A DNA stretch of 64,000 nucleotides from assembly GCA_030704615.1 (NCBI GenBank), contig CM060734.1:62452042-62516041 (forward strand), in the 5' to 3' direction. The notes below the pieces were generated by a model that did not search any database, was not told the origin of the DNA, and saw only the letters and a program-made list of their open reading frames with translations. A program made the position numbers and the translations under genes. Below, piece by piece: positions 41,641-53,280 of this stretch (position 1 is the first letter of the stretch; each line of letters opens with the position of its first letter). This DNA is from Takakia lepidozioides (lineage: Eukaryota; Streptophyta; Takakiopsida; Takakiales; Takakiaceae).

Positions 41641-42010
41641 GACGGGGGGTACGTAAAAGGACCTGAAAAAGACGCGGTAACAGAGGCCAGAGTCGGGCCC
41701 AACAAAGAAAACAAGATCAAAAGTGTAATTATGCAAGGGAAAGTAGCAAGCGTGGAAGAAGATGCCCAGAGGCCAGATAAGCAAGGATGGGCAATATCCG
41801 CAAGGGAAAGACTGCCATACTGTTTAACCACGTAGAAATTAAGCTTAGAGTGGCGCCAAGGTTCAATGGGCAACTGTGCCTTGGACTCTCCTTTCCTAAA
41901 ACTCATGCGATGTCTCCAATTAACAATAGGTTCTTCACCCTTAGCTGACGAGACGCGGGCGCTATGAGAGCTCCCTGCGAGCTCTCGCAAGGACGGAGTA
42001 GTGCCAATCA
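41640..42010 (-). mobile_element. LINE-C C-terminal fragment
   Basis: Reverse strand reads E-E-P-I-V-N-W-R-H-R-M-S-F-R-K-G-E-S-K-A-Q-L. This matches the C-terminus of the LINE at 59300-60935 (V-N-W-R-H-R-R-S-L-R-K-G-K-S-K-G-Q-L). Only the end of the element is present. Confidence 0.65.
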
Positions 42011-42439
42011 ATTCTCGAGTCGGATGGTTGAGTGCAAATGAAGCCTTGTTTCCCCAAGTGCGTCAAGTTCAACTAGAAGTTTTATTTTTTTGTCGTGCGA
42101 ATAGCTGAGCACAGAACACAAGCGTTCCAAGTTTCCAACAAAGCGTCTGACTGAACCCTACTTATACAACAGCACTCTCATACAAGGGCATTTGCGGTGA
42201 AAAATGAAGGAGCAACAAGCTCTGCAAATACTCCACAATGTATGTGAATCTAGGGCTCTTGCCAGAAATCGAAGCTTTTGTCATCGTCGAATGTTGCCCG
42301 CTACTATCTTAATGGGTGATTCAGGTATGTTTGAAGGAACGATTAATCTTTTGTATTTGGTTCGATCCTTGCAAAGAGAGAGATGGGATTAAATACAGAT
42401 CAGCACCTCGCTGTCTCTTCATCTAACTAGGGTCCTATC

Positions 42440-42680
42440 GCCTTTGTTTTTCGATCTACTGTGCGCGTGAATGGTTGAGCACGGTGGCATTAGCTGGTGC
42501 ACAGTAAGTTGGCAGCTCCTAGGCAGGCCTCCATCGCCCAATCTTTGTATCGATTGCTCTATATTTCATTCTCTGAATGTCCACCTTCCTGCTTACAAAT
42601 CAGGCCCCTTAATGATAGTGGGAGGAGATTTAAACTTTCAAAATCACAGGCTCGCCAGAAGTTGAATCAATACTGTGGCA
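42440..42680 (+). mobile_element. Possible LINE endonuclease fragment
   Basis: A short segment reads H-S-L-N-V-H-L-P-A-Y-K-S-G-P-L-M-I-V-G-G and D-L-N-F. This is the G-D-x-N block of the apurinic-type endonuclease at the start of LINE ORF2. Frames on either side are broken. Confidence 0.45.
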
Positions 42681-44689
42681 GCTTGATATAGTTAGTTAAA
42701 GTTCAGGGACAAGCACACACATCCACCAAAGCAAAACCCAATTTCATCACATCAATATGCAGGCTGCACTATTGTGTTTGTTCTGCATGGAGTGGCCCCC
42801 TATGTGGAAAAAATCAGCGATTGTCACAAATTGCTTGGAGCAACTTTCTGATTCAAATCCGAGAGTAGAGTCAAGGGTTGTAGCGATTTATAATTCCTCT
42901 GGGGAACCAACCATATGTAGAGTGTTCTTATTGGGTCACAAAAGAGAGGTGTCCAGATGGATTCAGAGCTATGTGCAGTGCTTGGACAAAATTCCACTGT
43001 GGACAGTAACTGCCATTAGAGCTAGAAATTAATCTAGAAGCGAATCTTACGATGGACTGGAACGTGTTCTACATGAAAATAAAAGAAAATCTTGTCTAGA
43101 CTTTTGCACCGAAGCTTAAACTAAGCCTTCCGCTAACCAAGACCCTGGTCCCAATTCCGTCAAAGAAAATTGGATACTTATGACGTGCCCACGTGTGCTC
43201 CAGATCCTCTATCTCCCCACCGCTGCAAAGTCTTGGTGGCTCTCCCTTCCTCTAAAGCCCTCCCGGCTCTTCTGCTCCCTCACCAAGATCTCTGTCTTCC
43301 CCCATTATGCCCCGAGGTCGATTCGGTGACAACACCTCTCCCAATGTGCTCTTGTGATTCTAACCTTAACCGAGCTATGTGGGGAAGAGAAGAAGGGAAA
43401 GAAAGACAATGTGTTAAGCCTATGAGACTTCTACCCATGAGCCCGACTATTCTTGGTATGATTACTCTGCTAAACCCTAAAGCCTCCCTCTTGCTATTGT
43501 GGTACTTGAACCTTCAATGCTAGCCATCAGATTTGCGGTCTGTACCAGTGTTGTCCGGTTATAAGAATTTTCCATATCCGGCGGTTAAGGTTACTTCAAT
43601 ATTTTTGGGATGGACACACTCCATTGGTTATATATAAGGGTAAATTTTTTATTTTAGTATATCCACCGGTTATCTATTTTACAAAATTCTTCAAATTTAG
43701 ACGGTTATGAATAGGACGGTTAGGGTGTCCTAAAATTGGCGGATATATATGCCATTGGCGGTTACATATAATATATTGAATGGGGTATTTCTCAATTCAC
43801 ACATGACATCCCTAGGGGCTCCAGGGTGCAGCAGTTGTGTGTGCATGACGTCCTATAGCTGCGTCCACCAGCCTCTCATGCTGAAGCTTAGCTGCTTCTG
43901 CAGGCCAGTCTATGTAATTACTCCTACCTACTGTCTGTCCTAGTCGATAGACTTGAAAGTGCTCTCAAGTCCACTGGCTCCTTGGCCTGTCTACCACCCA
44001 GATACACTGAAGAGAGCCAGGGTTATAAGTTATAAGCCTGCCTGCCATGGTCTTTGCCAACACCCTTTTACTAAGTTCCATTGATTTCAATTAGGATTGA
44101 TAAATTTTTGACCAGGGATCAGCGATGCGGTGTTCTATCATAACCAATTCATCCACAACTCGAGGTTGGTTTCCCTTCGATTTGTTCGAATTGTCTTCAT
44201 GCCATCTACTACAAGTTTTCTCGGCCCTTCCACAAAAACTTGGACCTGCACAACAGGCATCTTGAATGGAGAAAACCAAAGGGCCTGAAATCATCTCAAT
44301 GGCAACCAGCAGCAAAAACTGATTGCTGCCCAAACCCAACTTCCACTTTGCTTGTTCAACCAAAGCATGAAAAAAATCTGTCAAAAATTGCATAGATTGC
44401 AGCAGGGCCTACATGTTCACACAGTAGTCGTCGTCAATGTTCGCTTTGAAGGCCTTTGCTGACTTTGCTGAAATCTTTTCATGGACTGTATCGTACACAT
44501 GCTCGCTCTAGTCATCCCCTGTCTTAGACCCCAAGGCGTCATTGATACCTCCCTGCAGCACTTAACCTTCTCTAATCAACCCCTGTAAACAATGCCTCTC
44601 TTCAACCTGAACTCAACTGATTGAATGCAGGGACCTCCATATAAGATGCTAAAGATCAACCAGACCTGTGTCAATAGCATTACCTATGC
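42681..44689. other. Gene-free interval with AT-rich CCGGTTAT segment
   Basis: No gene with recognised homology. At 43546-43790 lies an AT-rich stretch starting CAGTGTTGTCCGGTTATAAG, with repeated CGGTTA motifs. Similar stretches occur at 52500-52710 and 61500-61740. A hAT-like non-autonomous element is possible but a matching second terminus was not found. Confidence 0.35.
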
Positions 44690-44860
44690 AATTGTGAGTG
44701 ACCTAGTAGCAAATAGCTTGGTGATACAAGCATTTTTATATCCGGACAATGACAATGACAAACCAATACGCACATGGTCCTTCCAAGTTATGCCATCCCG
44801 ACCCTCCAAGACCAAGACGCCTGAAGGCAAGACCTCTCGAACCCTCAAAATAACACGTCA

Positions 44861-46180
44861 TGCAGTCACATCCAAGGTCGTAGGAGCATAGTCACCAGGG
44901 TTGAATCTCCGAACCCCAGGACGATAGCCCCCACCACGTATGGTAGCATACCTCAAAGTATCACGGTGTTGTGTGATGGCAAGGTTTTCGAAAGCCATGG
45001 GCATGACTTTCTTGAACAACTCTGCACGCTGCTCACATGCACGTGCCCACACGTCCGGATCGTCAAGGTTAAGAACTACAGCAGCTTCTCTGCGAATGGA
45101 TGCAGGCAAATCCGGCTCTCGGCCAAAGAGAAGAAAGTATGGTGAGAAGGAGGCAAGTGATGCTTGCTTGCTGAACCTGTAGCCCATGGCTAACCAGGGT
45201 AACTGAAGGTCCCAATCTCCTAGGTGTCCCTTCTGCAAGCCATACTTGCGCAAACCCCTATTTACTGTCTGAACAACTCTCTCTGCCAAGCCATCGGCCT
45301 CAGGATGATCCCGAGAAGTGGTGCAGTGGTCTATCAAGGCCTTGTCACACAAAGCCTGAAACTCCCCCAAGAACTCTCTCCCTTGGTCCGTGAATACCTC
45401 AGCTGGAGCACCGAATCGGCTAAGCACACAATCCAAGAATGCATACGCAGCTCCCTCACTAGCCTTATCAGGCAATGGAACCAACTCAATCCACTTAGAG
45501 AAGTGCTCCACCATCACCAACACGTACTTGTTGTGACGCATGGTCAGTGACAATGGCCCTGTGAAGTCAAGATTCCATCTGTAGCCCAATCCCATGATCG
45601 GAAGAGGGTGCAATTGTGGAGTAGGGGCGTTGAATGAAGCACGCACCCTGTCACATACCATGCACCTAGCCACAAATTGTTGCACCTCTGTGTGCATACC
45701 ACGCCACCAATACTGCCCCTGTAGTAGACTATGAGTGCGTCGCACCCCAAAATGCCCCAACTCCTCATGGGCATGCCGCACTAACCGTACCCGCTGTATT
45801 GGGTGAGGCACAATCCTCACTCGACCATCCTCCCACACTCGGAGCAGGTGTGTCCCCTCCGACTTGAACCTCTTGGCTCGTTGTAGGATCCGATCCCTCT
45901 CCTTGGCAGTCACAGTGGCTGCAGTGTCTCCAGTGCGGAGGTAGTCCAACACAACTGAATCCTCATGTATATCTTTGGCGCCACCTTGCTCATTGCTGGC
46001 CTCAGGGTCCTCAGACACTTGATCTACAGTCATCCATGTTGCAGGTCCAACCTGGCCTTCCGCTGCCAAGATACACAGAAATGCAGATGCATGCCATCCG
46101 GGCACCATCTCCTCGTCCGTCTCACTATGCCACCGAGCTCCAGTGTCATCCTGCTGGCTCGTGCATGGATTGCAACTCAA
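44861..46180 (-). pseudogene. Gypsy integrase
   Basis: Follows RNase H in the same open frame. A zinc-binding H-x-H/C-x2-C region is visible (H-E-E-L-G-H-F-G-V-R-R-T-H and C-M-V-C). The catalytic core shows N-L-D-F-T-G, F-T-D-Q-G-R-E-F and H-P-E-A-D-G-L-A-E, giving the D, D and E residues. A stop at about 44860 interrupts the C-terminus; beyond it the frame continues R-V-I-L-R-V-R-E-V-L-P-S-G to about 44690. Confidence 0.9.
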
Positions 46181-46520
46181 CCCATCTGCATTGCGATTGA
46201 CCAAACCCGGTCGATGCACCACCTGAAAGTCATACTCTTGAAGGATGAGTGCCCACCGTGCAAGCTTCCCCGTAAGCTTGTCTGACTCCATCAACCACTT
46301 GAGTGGTTGGTGATCCGTGACAAGGGTGAAGAGATTGCCGTATAGATAGCACCTGAAGTGTGTCACGGCCCACACTGCAGCTAAGCATTCTTCCTCATAT
46401 GAGCTATACTTAGACTCAGCATGCTCCAATCTGTATGCAGCTAAAAAGGACGCCCCCTGATAGGTCGTCTTAAGATGGGCGCCGAGGTCAACCTCGCCTT
46501 GAGCTCTTGAAAAGCTTGTT
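46180..46520 (-). pseudogene. Gypsy RNase H
   Basis: Reads L-E-H-A-E-S-K-Y-S-S-Y-E-E-E-C-L-A-A-V-W, then T-D-H-Q-P-L-K-W-L and R-W-A-L-I-L-Q-E-Y-D-F. This is the usual Ty3/gypsy tether/RNase H region between RT and integrase. The start is blurred by the nearby frameshift. Confidence 0.88.
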
Positions 46521-46536
46521 CTTGCTCATCTTCCCA

Positions 46537-47580
46537 CTACCACTCCTGGTCCACCTTGGTCAGCTTGGTTAGAGCCTTTGCAATGGCACTAAATCCCTTA
46601 ACAAACCGTCTGTAATAGTTTGCTAACCCCATGAAAGCTCGAACTCGGCTCACATCCGTGGGGCGTGGAACCTGTGCAATGGACTCTACCTTAGTCTGCT
46701 GTACCCCCAATCCTCCAGGATATATCATGTGACCCAGATACTTCAATCTGGTTGTGGAAAAACTTGCACTTGCCCAGATGTAACTTCAATCCGTGCGTCC
46801 TCAAGCGCTCAAATACCCCCTGAAGGTGTCTCTCATGCTCCTCCACCGTAGCACTAAAGATGATGATGTCATCTATGTAGCACCGAGCAAACTCTACCCC
46901 TGCTAGAATCCTGTCCATGACTCTTTGAAACTCAGCGGGAGCGTTTTTAAGCCTAAATGGTAAGAACCACCACTGGTATAGGCAATCCTTCCCGTGCTCA
47001 TTGATCCCCCAGAATGTCGTCTTTTGCTTATCCGCCTCTTTGATCGGCAACTGGTGATATCCGGATCGTAAATCCAACGTGCTAAAGACCTTGGAATGCC
47101 CAATGGCATCAAAGATCTCCTCTGGTGTCGGCATGGCATATCTATCGGACTTGGTCTGACGATTTACAGGCCGGTAATCACCGCACATACGTCTCTCCGT
47201 CCAATTGCCATAGACATCCTTCTTGGCTGGCATCACTGTGGCTGAAGCATACTCTCCACCAGAGAGCTCCACCAAACCTGCCTCCCAGAGATCTTGAGTC
47301 CTCATCTGAATCAAAGACCTCTCCATGTCACTGTATCTATAGGGTCTCCGAAAGATTGGCGTGTCAGTGGCCAACTCAATACGGATCTCTTGACCCTTCA
47401 GTGCTCCCAAGTCCTTCAAACTGAAGACAAAGCAATTCCTGTAAGCCCTCAGGAACCGCCGTATACGTCGTCTCTCTCCTCCGGTGACAATGGGTCCAAT
47501 GTCAGGCTCCCAATTGTCCTCCGTAACTGCAACCTTAAGTCCAGTGCGCTTAGAGATAGAGGATGCGTCCCGTGGTTGCT
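46537..47580 (-). pseudogene. Gypsy reverse transcriptase
   Basis: Contains F-S-L-K-D-L-G-A-L-K-G, R-R-M-C-G-D-Y-R-P-V-N, F-S-T-L-D-L-R-S-G-Y-H-Q-L-P and the catalytic Y-I-D-D-I-I-I-F-S. A frameshift near 46740 moves the next part (Y-L-G-H-M-I-Y-P-G-G and Y-Y-R-R-F-V-K-G-F) to another frame. Two TAG stops precede the domain, near 47590 and 47612. Confidence 0.92.
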
Positions 47581-47839
47581 ATGCTGCAACCTCTTGAGCA
47601 GTACTCCCTTCCTACTCAGTCAATGACAAGGCCTCATCCTGCCCCATCATCTCATCATTGAGAACCTCCTCATCCCGAGAAGAATCCCCAACCTCATCCA
47701 TCACAGCTGCCTTGGCTGCCAACTCCCTCTGAACCTCGAGCACCTCCCACGTGTGCCATGGATGTCTACACCCCGTGGTCCTCACCGGCTCGCCCCCACT
47801 CGCTGCCTGTACCGTCTCGGTAGGCAGAGAGACCGTCAA

Positions 47840-49192
47840 CTGAAGTGCACTCCGCACTCTACGTTGCTCAGCCATAGCCAAGCTGATAATCCAGGTCAAG
47901 CAATTGAGATCCATTGCTTGCCCCAACACCTAACGACGTGATGCCTCAGAAAGAGAAAGCACCGCCGTGGTCCCAGTGGAAAATCCCATAGCCCGCTCTC
48001 GCTCGTCGGCATTAGGCTCCACTAACTGTTGCAACTGGCTATCCCACAAGAGGCCAGGTCCACCATCCCGAAAAGCATAGGATCCTGGGAAGCTGAGCAG
48101 TGTAGGTAATGCTGCTCGTGGTTGACCCACCCTGTTGACCACTGCCAAAGGCGAACGGTCATCGTGTCTCACACGTTGAGACTGCCTCCCTGTGTCCAAA
48201 ATGTCATCCACGGTGAGGTGTGCTGGCCGCTGTACCCCATCAAATGCACGCTTGAGTAGTGCGGGTGGCATCAAGTTAGTCCACCAAAGCCGTGGACGAT
48301 GAGCCCGTGACCCCACTGCAGCTGCATCCAGCAACACTGCTGACCCAAGCCACGACCGGACTTGATGCACACTGGCCATCACCCTGGGCCAAGAATCATC
48401 CATCAGTGGCACATTCTCCAAGATGTATGCTGGAGATACAGCTTGATGAAGCTGCAAGTGGCGCAAAACCCGCATCATCTCCCAAAACAGACCCGTCCTC
48501 GAGTCTCGCAATCCATTGCCATGCCCAGCTGATGAATGCCCTTGGCAGGGCCAACCTGCCACTACCAGATCAATGGAGCCAACCTGCTCCAAATCCTGCG
48601 CCCCCAACAACGAAATGTCTGCTGGCAAGGCTTGTTGGTATCCACGAACTACAGACACTGGCAACAAAACAGGGTACTGTTGTACCAACTGAGCAACATG
48701 ACGCAGCGAGACACGTCGTGCAGTCTCATCCCTCTCCACATACAGGTAACGTTGAACTCGTACACCTGCCTGCAGCACTGCAGCCAATCCAGTGCTGATC
48801 CCGCCAAACAAGTCCAGAAAGCATATGCCTTCATCCGGGCACTGCCACACAAGAGGTATGGTGTCCAATGGCGACAATTGGGGTGGTCCTGGTGCAATCA
48901 CCGCACTCTCCTCCTCTCCTGACGGTACGAAAGCTTCTACCCAAGCTTGTTGCACCCGTCCATCAGCAGCCTGCTGCAAATCCTTGCTCGTACCCCACAA
49001 TGGAGTGTGAGCAACCATGGCAGGCAACTCCGCCATACCATGCATGTCATCCTGCTCTGCTGGAGGTGGCACATCCTCTGCATGGGCATTGCCCTCCAGC
49101 AACTCTCCAGGCCAACTAACTGCAGCTGTAAAGGCGGTTAGTGTTGGCATCTTGCCCCGTTGGGCAGCCGCAATACCCCCGATGAATGTCAC
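47840..49192 (-). pseudogene. Cytosine-5 DNA methyltransferase domain inside gypsy pol
   Basis: A 420-codon open stretch (49192-47930) holds a complete-looking C5-methyltransferase core. Motif I is F-L-D-L-F-G-G-I-S-T-G (about residue 125), motif II Y-V-E-R-D, and motif IV G-W-P-C-Q with the catalytic Cys near residue 216. Motif VI is I-L-E-N-V, motif VIII A-H-R-P-R-L, and D-E-R-E-R-A-M-G-F precedes motif X. A TAG at 47930-47932 separates motif X (G-Q-A-M-D-L-N), which continues in frame. Motif order is the normal I-to-X, so it is not a plant DRM. It has no chromodomain or BAH domain visible. Motifs resemble DNMT3-like and retrotransposon-borne enzymes. If active it would methylate DNA in the nucleus or in particles; this copy is broken. 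Confidence 0.92.
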
Positions 49193-50107
49193 AGGGAGCT
49201 GTGCACGACGACCATCCCCTGACTGTCATCCAGGCCTGTAGGATGCTGACTCCTCCCAAAAGTCTAGGGTGAAGCCCATGGGATATAACACTGCCCCACC
49301 AACGAGGACATAAGAGACCGCGTCTGTCACAATGGCCTTGGCTCGCATCACTTAGCCATCTACAGGATGATCTGCTTGTAGTCCAATGGCCAACTCACGC
49401 CGTGTCATGCCCTGAGCCTGCTCTGATCCTCCCAGAGATGTCTGTATGTGGAAAGGACAAAGCTCCATATCCGCCTCCATGAGGCCCAAACCTGCAATAG
49501 CAGCTCTGCCCAACATCAGTGGCTGAGCTCCCGAGTCCAACAAGACCCGCAATGGCCGGTACTTCTTGCCTGCCGGTCCACTCAAAGAGAAAATGCCATC
49601 TTGGTTGTCTAACAAGACAACTCCAGGTGTCACCATGGCGCGCTCAAAGGCTGGCCTAGCTGGCAGTTCCGTCAACCTGGCAGCTGCAGCTTGCCATGGC
49701 GCAGCCGTGGCAGTCTTGACCCTCAAATCTGAGGATCCCTCTGCCACTACACCTTCCAGTAACTCCGCAGAAGATGAAGTAACCTCCCCACTCTCACAGA
49801 GTGTTGCTGCTAGTCTGAACACTGCAGCTGGCCTTACCCCCGGCGTCGCAATCATGGTTGCCGAGAACAGTGGGGCTTGACACACAGAGGTGGCTGCCCC
49901 CAATAACACACCGGCTGCACTAGCCTTGGTAGCAGGTGTCAGTGCTGCACGTGTAGCTCTCCCCAATGGCATAGTAACCTCCGCCTCGGTAACAGTCGGG
50001 CGAGAACTAGGTGCCATGGATGGCGTTGACACAGTCTCCGCCAATGTGAATGACTGAGGAAGCCTCGCCTGACGGCTTGCCTCCCCACGCTGTGGATCCA
50101 ATTCCAC
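49193..50107 (-). pseudogene. Gypsy aspartic protease region
   Basis: The motif V-L-L-D-S-G-A-Q-P-L-M-L-G is the active site of a retroviral-type aspartic protease. The C-terminal part continues past a TAA at about 49352 as V-T-D-A-V-S-Y-V-L-V-G-G and L-Y-P-M-G-F-T. A second stop (TGA) near 49228 replaces the Trp of a Y-R-P-G-W-Q motif. The reading frame is shared with the methyltransferase. Confidence 0.85.
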
Positions 50108-50109
50108 TT

Positions 50110-51776
50110 CTGCACCTCATGGCTCAGGAACTCGTGCTGCTCCTTGAGTCACGGCTGCAGCAGACTCCACCTGCACTAGTGGTAGTGCTGCTCCGCACAT
50201 GAATCCCATGCCTCCCATATCTCCTCCCTCAGGAGCAGGAGGTGGACCATCCCGCCTGGGAGCCGGTACCGCCTGAGCTATAACCATTGCAGCGAGCCTC
50301 TGCTCTAGCTGTTGAAGCCGGTTGGCCATGCCTTGGTCAACACCCTGACCACCGCGTCCTTGGCCATGTTGAGCTTGCCCTTGGCCTGCACCTCGTGCCC
50401 GACCACCTCGTCCTCTCTGGGCTGGTCCACCTCGCCCCCGGCCACCATTGTTCCCTTGGAACTGGCCTGGGCGCAACTCAGGATGCAAGTCATAACACTG
50501 GGCATCTCCATGCCCATACTTACCACAATGCCCACACTGCAACTGTGCAGGCTGTGCTTGTGCCGGCCTTCTGCACTCTCTGGGCAATCTCTCTTGACAT
50601 GGGGTCCTCCACATGTCCAACATATCACCCTGGTTGTTGTTGGCCTGCAAAAGATGCCACGGGCCTCTGCACCTGAGGTCCCCTGTAAGCTCCATGGAAC
50701 TTGGGCTGGGCAACCTTGCCCCCCTGACCACGCTGTTGGGCAGTACCTTGTGCCTGTGGGCTGGCAGCTGCGCCTCGTGCAGGCATGTCCTTGCCAAATC
50801 CAATGGTAACAACTCGCTCCTCCACCATGTTGAGCTCAATCCGCTCAGCCAGCAGAAACACATCTGCTAATGTGGGTTGGGCTGCTTGTAACAGGGTTGC
50901 ATCTCACACCCTTCTCTTGAGCTCCTTGTCCAGAATTCCATACCAAAACTGGATTGCCTGAGCTTCAGTAACCCCTTGGGTCTCATTTATCAAGCGCCTC
51001 ATACGAGTGTACGCCTCTCGCAGGCTCTCACTAGGTTTGCGCTGGAAGTCTTGCAAACTTCGCAGCTTCTCTGTCCGTACACCTTGGTAGTTCCTCCGCA
51101 ACTCCTGGAAGAACTCCACCACCGGGTTGAATCTAGGCACATGTGTTGTAGTTGTGGCAGGAGGAGTAGTAGCACCTTTTGAACTAGTACCACCTGCAGA
51201 AGTACCGGCACTACTTGCTCCACTACTAGTGCTGGCAGTGGGAGATATTGGTACTGATGCAGCTACTGGTCGCGTCGTGCCTCGAGTAATAGAGACGTAG
51301 TCAGGTGACCAATACATCCTCCATTCCTCAATCTCTGCTTCATGTTCTCGCCTGAACTCGTGGTAATCGTCCATAGGCGAGCCTTCCAAATGCTGGAACA
51401 GTCCTTTCCACGCCATGAATGAGGTGAATAGCTGTGGATTGCGCATCTGCTGCAAATCACACTAGCTGTCGAACTCCTGGATAAAGTCATCCAACTCGAT
51501 TGTGCCCACAGCTCCAGAGTACCTACGAGGCCCCTTGGTAGCTCCATACATCTCCTCCATGTCATCCCACAACAATGGCGAATGAAACTGCACACCTGTT
51601 GATGAAGCCTCCGAGTTTGTGTCTGACTCTGCACTAGTTGAGGGTGGAGGTGAAGGTGGTCTGAAACGAACACCTCGTCTGGTGAACCCACTCTCACTGC
51701 TACTGCCTGTAGCTGTACTCCCCTCAGAACCCCTGGGTAACTCCGTGATGACACTCACAATGTGCACCTCCCCCAC
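50110..51776 (-). pseudogene. Gypsy gag with two CCHC zinc knuckles
   Basis: Gag begins at 51776. The capsid-like part includes V-E-F-F-Q-E-L-R-R-N-Y-Q-G-V and S-L-R-E-A-Y-T-R-M-R-R-L. In-frame stops lie at 51462-51464 (TAG) and 50904-50906 (TGA). Frameshifts separate the two knuckles, C-W-T-C-G-G-P-H-V-K-R-D-C and C-G-H-C-G-K-Y-G-H-G-D-A-Q-C. A Gly/Arg/Gln-rich nucleic-acid-binding tail follows. Confidence 0.85.
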
Positions 51777-53280
51777 GTGACACTATAAGGCTCTATTACT
51801 AATTTTAATAGTGACACGGGTAGGTACCTGTTGCAGTTTAAGGGTCATATCCCAGTGGCTCAGGGCACCTGCACCTGCATCCACCGCAAGAACTCCTATG
51901 GTTGGCTGGTCATCAACCCAGTCTCACCATAGAAGAAACACTGGTGGTCTTGCTGGTCATCACTCCAGCCTCACCACTGACAACATACTCTAGGAAGCAG
52001 ATCTGCAAACAATGCATCTCAAAATTTGAGGGTTTGCAACATCCACAGGGAGATTATCATTCACAACAAAGAATCCCCAACAAACGCTATTCCGATTATG
52101 CGGTTTCCAAAAACCAGCTTGAAGGTGCATCGCTGCCAGATGTGCTGCATCCCCATCAACTTGCAGGTTCACCTCACCACGCTCAGTCAAACTCACAAAG
52201 GTTCAGGATGTGAGATTGTTGAGCTTCCCCAATGCCCATGGCATTAACGCTACCTCCCTCCTCTCCGTACATCTATGAAAAACAGATTCAAAGCAAACAT
52301 GTGTGACAAATTTAAAGCGAAACGATCTGTTCATAGTTCATATACCTGAAGCCTAACTAGACATCGTATTCATGCTCTAGATACTGATGTAGCTTGCAGC
52401 TGATTCATTGAATGGCTTCAATGGAGAGACGGCGCTAGAAACGCAGCTGCGTTGTGTGAGCAGGAACGTGTCTTATACATAACTGTAACCGCTCTAGGGG
52501 GTCAAAACGCCTTACTAATCCGGGTATACAGTGTAGTGCTAACCTTGATATAGGGTACATATACATATACATACTCACCTCCCAACCGTCGGTTATCTAT
52601 TTGCTCTATTTTATAGAAATACCCTGTATGCGGTTATGTATACCTATTAACCGGGGTGATAACCGACTCACTAACCGGGGTAGAGTGCTATACCCAGCCA
52701 ACACTCGTATGTACATATAAACCCTAAAATCCTTGGAAATCACAAAGAAGCAAGGGATGAAAAGGGGCTGGTGAGGTGGTTAACGCACAGACACGAGAAA
52801 GCCTAGTAACACGAACTCTCCATCCATAGCTGCCTACAACTACTCGGGTTCAAAGCATGTATCCTTTCGTTGGCCTATGACAGTGGTGGTATTATTCGCT
52901 GTAACTGAATTGAAGCCTATAAAGTTGAATTCAAAGAAGGATAGTGCACAGAGAGGACCTTGAGCAAAGATGCCATCGCAGAAGCGGATTAATCAGAGTG
53001 CAGCACCTATGTTGCTCTATTTGATGCCACAGCTGAGGAGGTACCGTCAGCTTTGCTTGCTTGATTTACTTGCAACGTCATGAACAAGCTGCACAATTAC
53101 TTCGTAGCACGGCTGTACCTTCGGAATGTGGAAGCGGTGCCATTTATGCGGAACCCCTAGAAGATTACATAGTCAAGTGGCTTTGTGAATCTGTGTGAAG
53201 TGTATGTTTTCTATGTTGATCTCTATCACATGGTGCCAGGAATGAAATGCTTTGGCTCTAATTACTGAATTCTTTTTCTG
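51777..53280. other. Gene-free interval upstream of the gypsy element
   Basis: Should hold the element's 5' LTR, but no direct repeat with the 44000-44690 side was seen. An AT-rich CCGGTTA segment lies at about 52500-52710, ending GCTATACCCAGCCAACACTC. No gene recognised. Confidence 0.4.

Larger units (their letters stand above)
44690..51776 (-). mobile_element. Ty3/gypsy retrotransposon carrying a DNA methyltransferase, decayed
   Basis: Reverse-strand order is gag, two CCHC knuckles, aspartic protease, cytosine-5 methyltransferase, reverse transcriptase, RNase H and integrase. The protease-before-integrase-last order is that of Ty3/gypsy elements. The protease, methyltransferase, RT and integrase segments lie in the same reading frame apart from stop codons and one compensated shift near 46430-46750, so they were once a single pol polyprotein. 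At least seven in-frame stops make this copy inactive. I could not find LTRs, a primer-binding site or target-site duplications by eye on either side. Confidence 0.92.

Noticed and set aside
44091-44393. Reverse-strand frame of 100 codons downstream of the gypsy integrase
   Set aside because: No recognisable domain; could be retroelement or host debris, but nothing supports a gene.
48292-48798. Plus-strand frame of 168 codons over the methyltransferase
   Set aside because: Antisense shadow of the methyltransferase domain, with no recognisable motif.
51990-52250. Candidate LTR next to gag
   Set aside because: The segment was compared by eye with 44000-44690 and no direct repeat was found.
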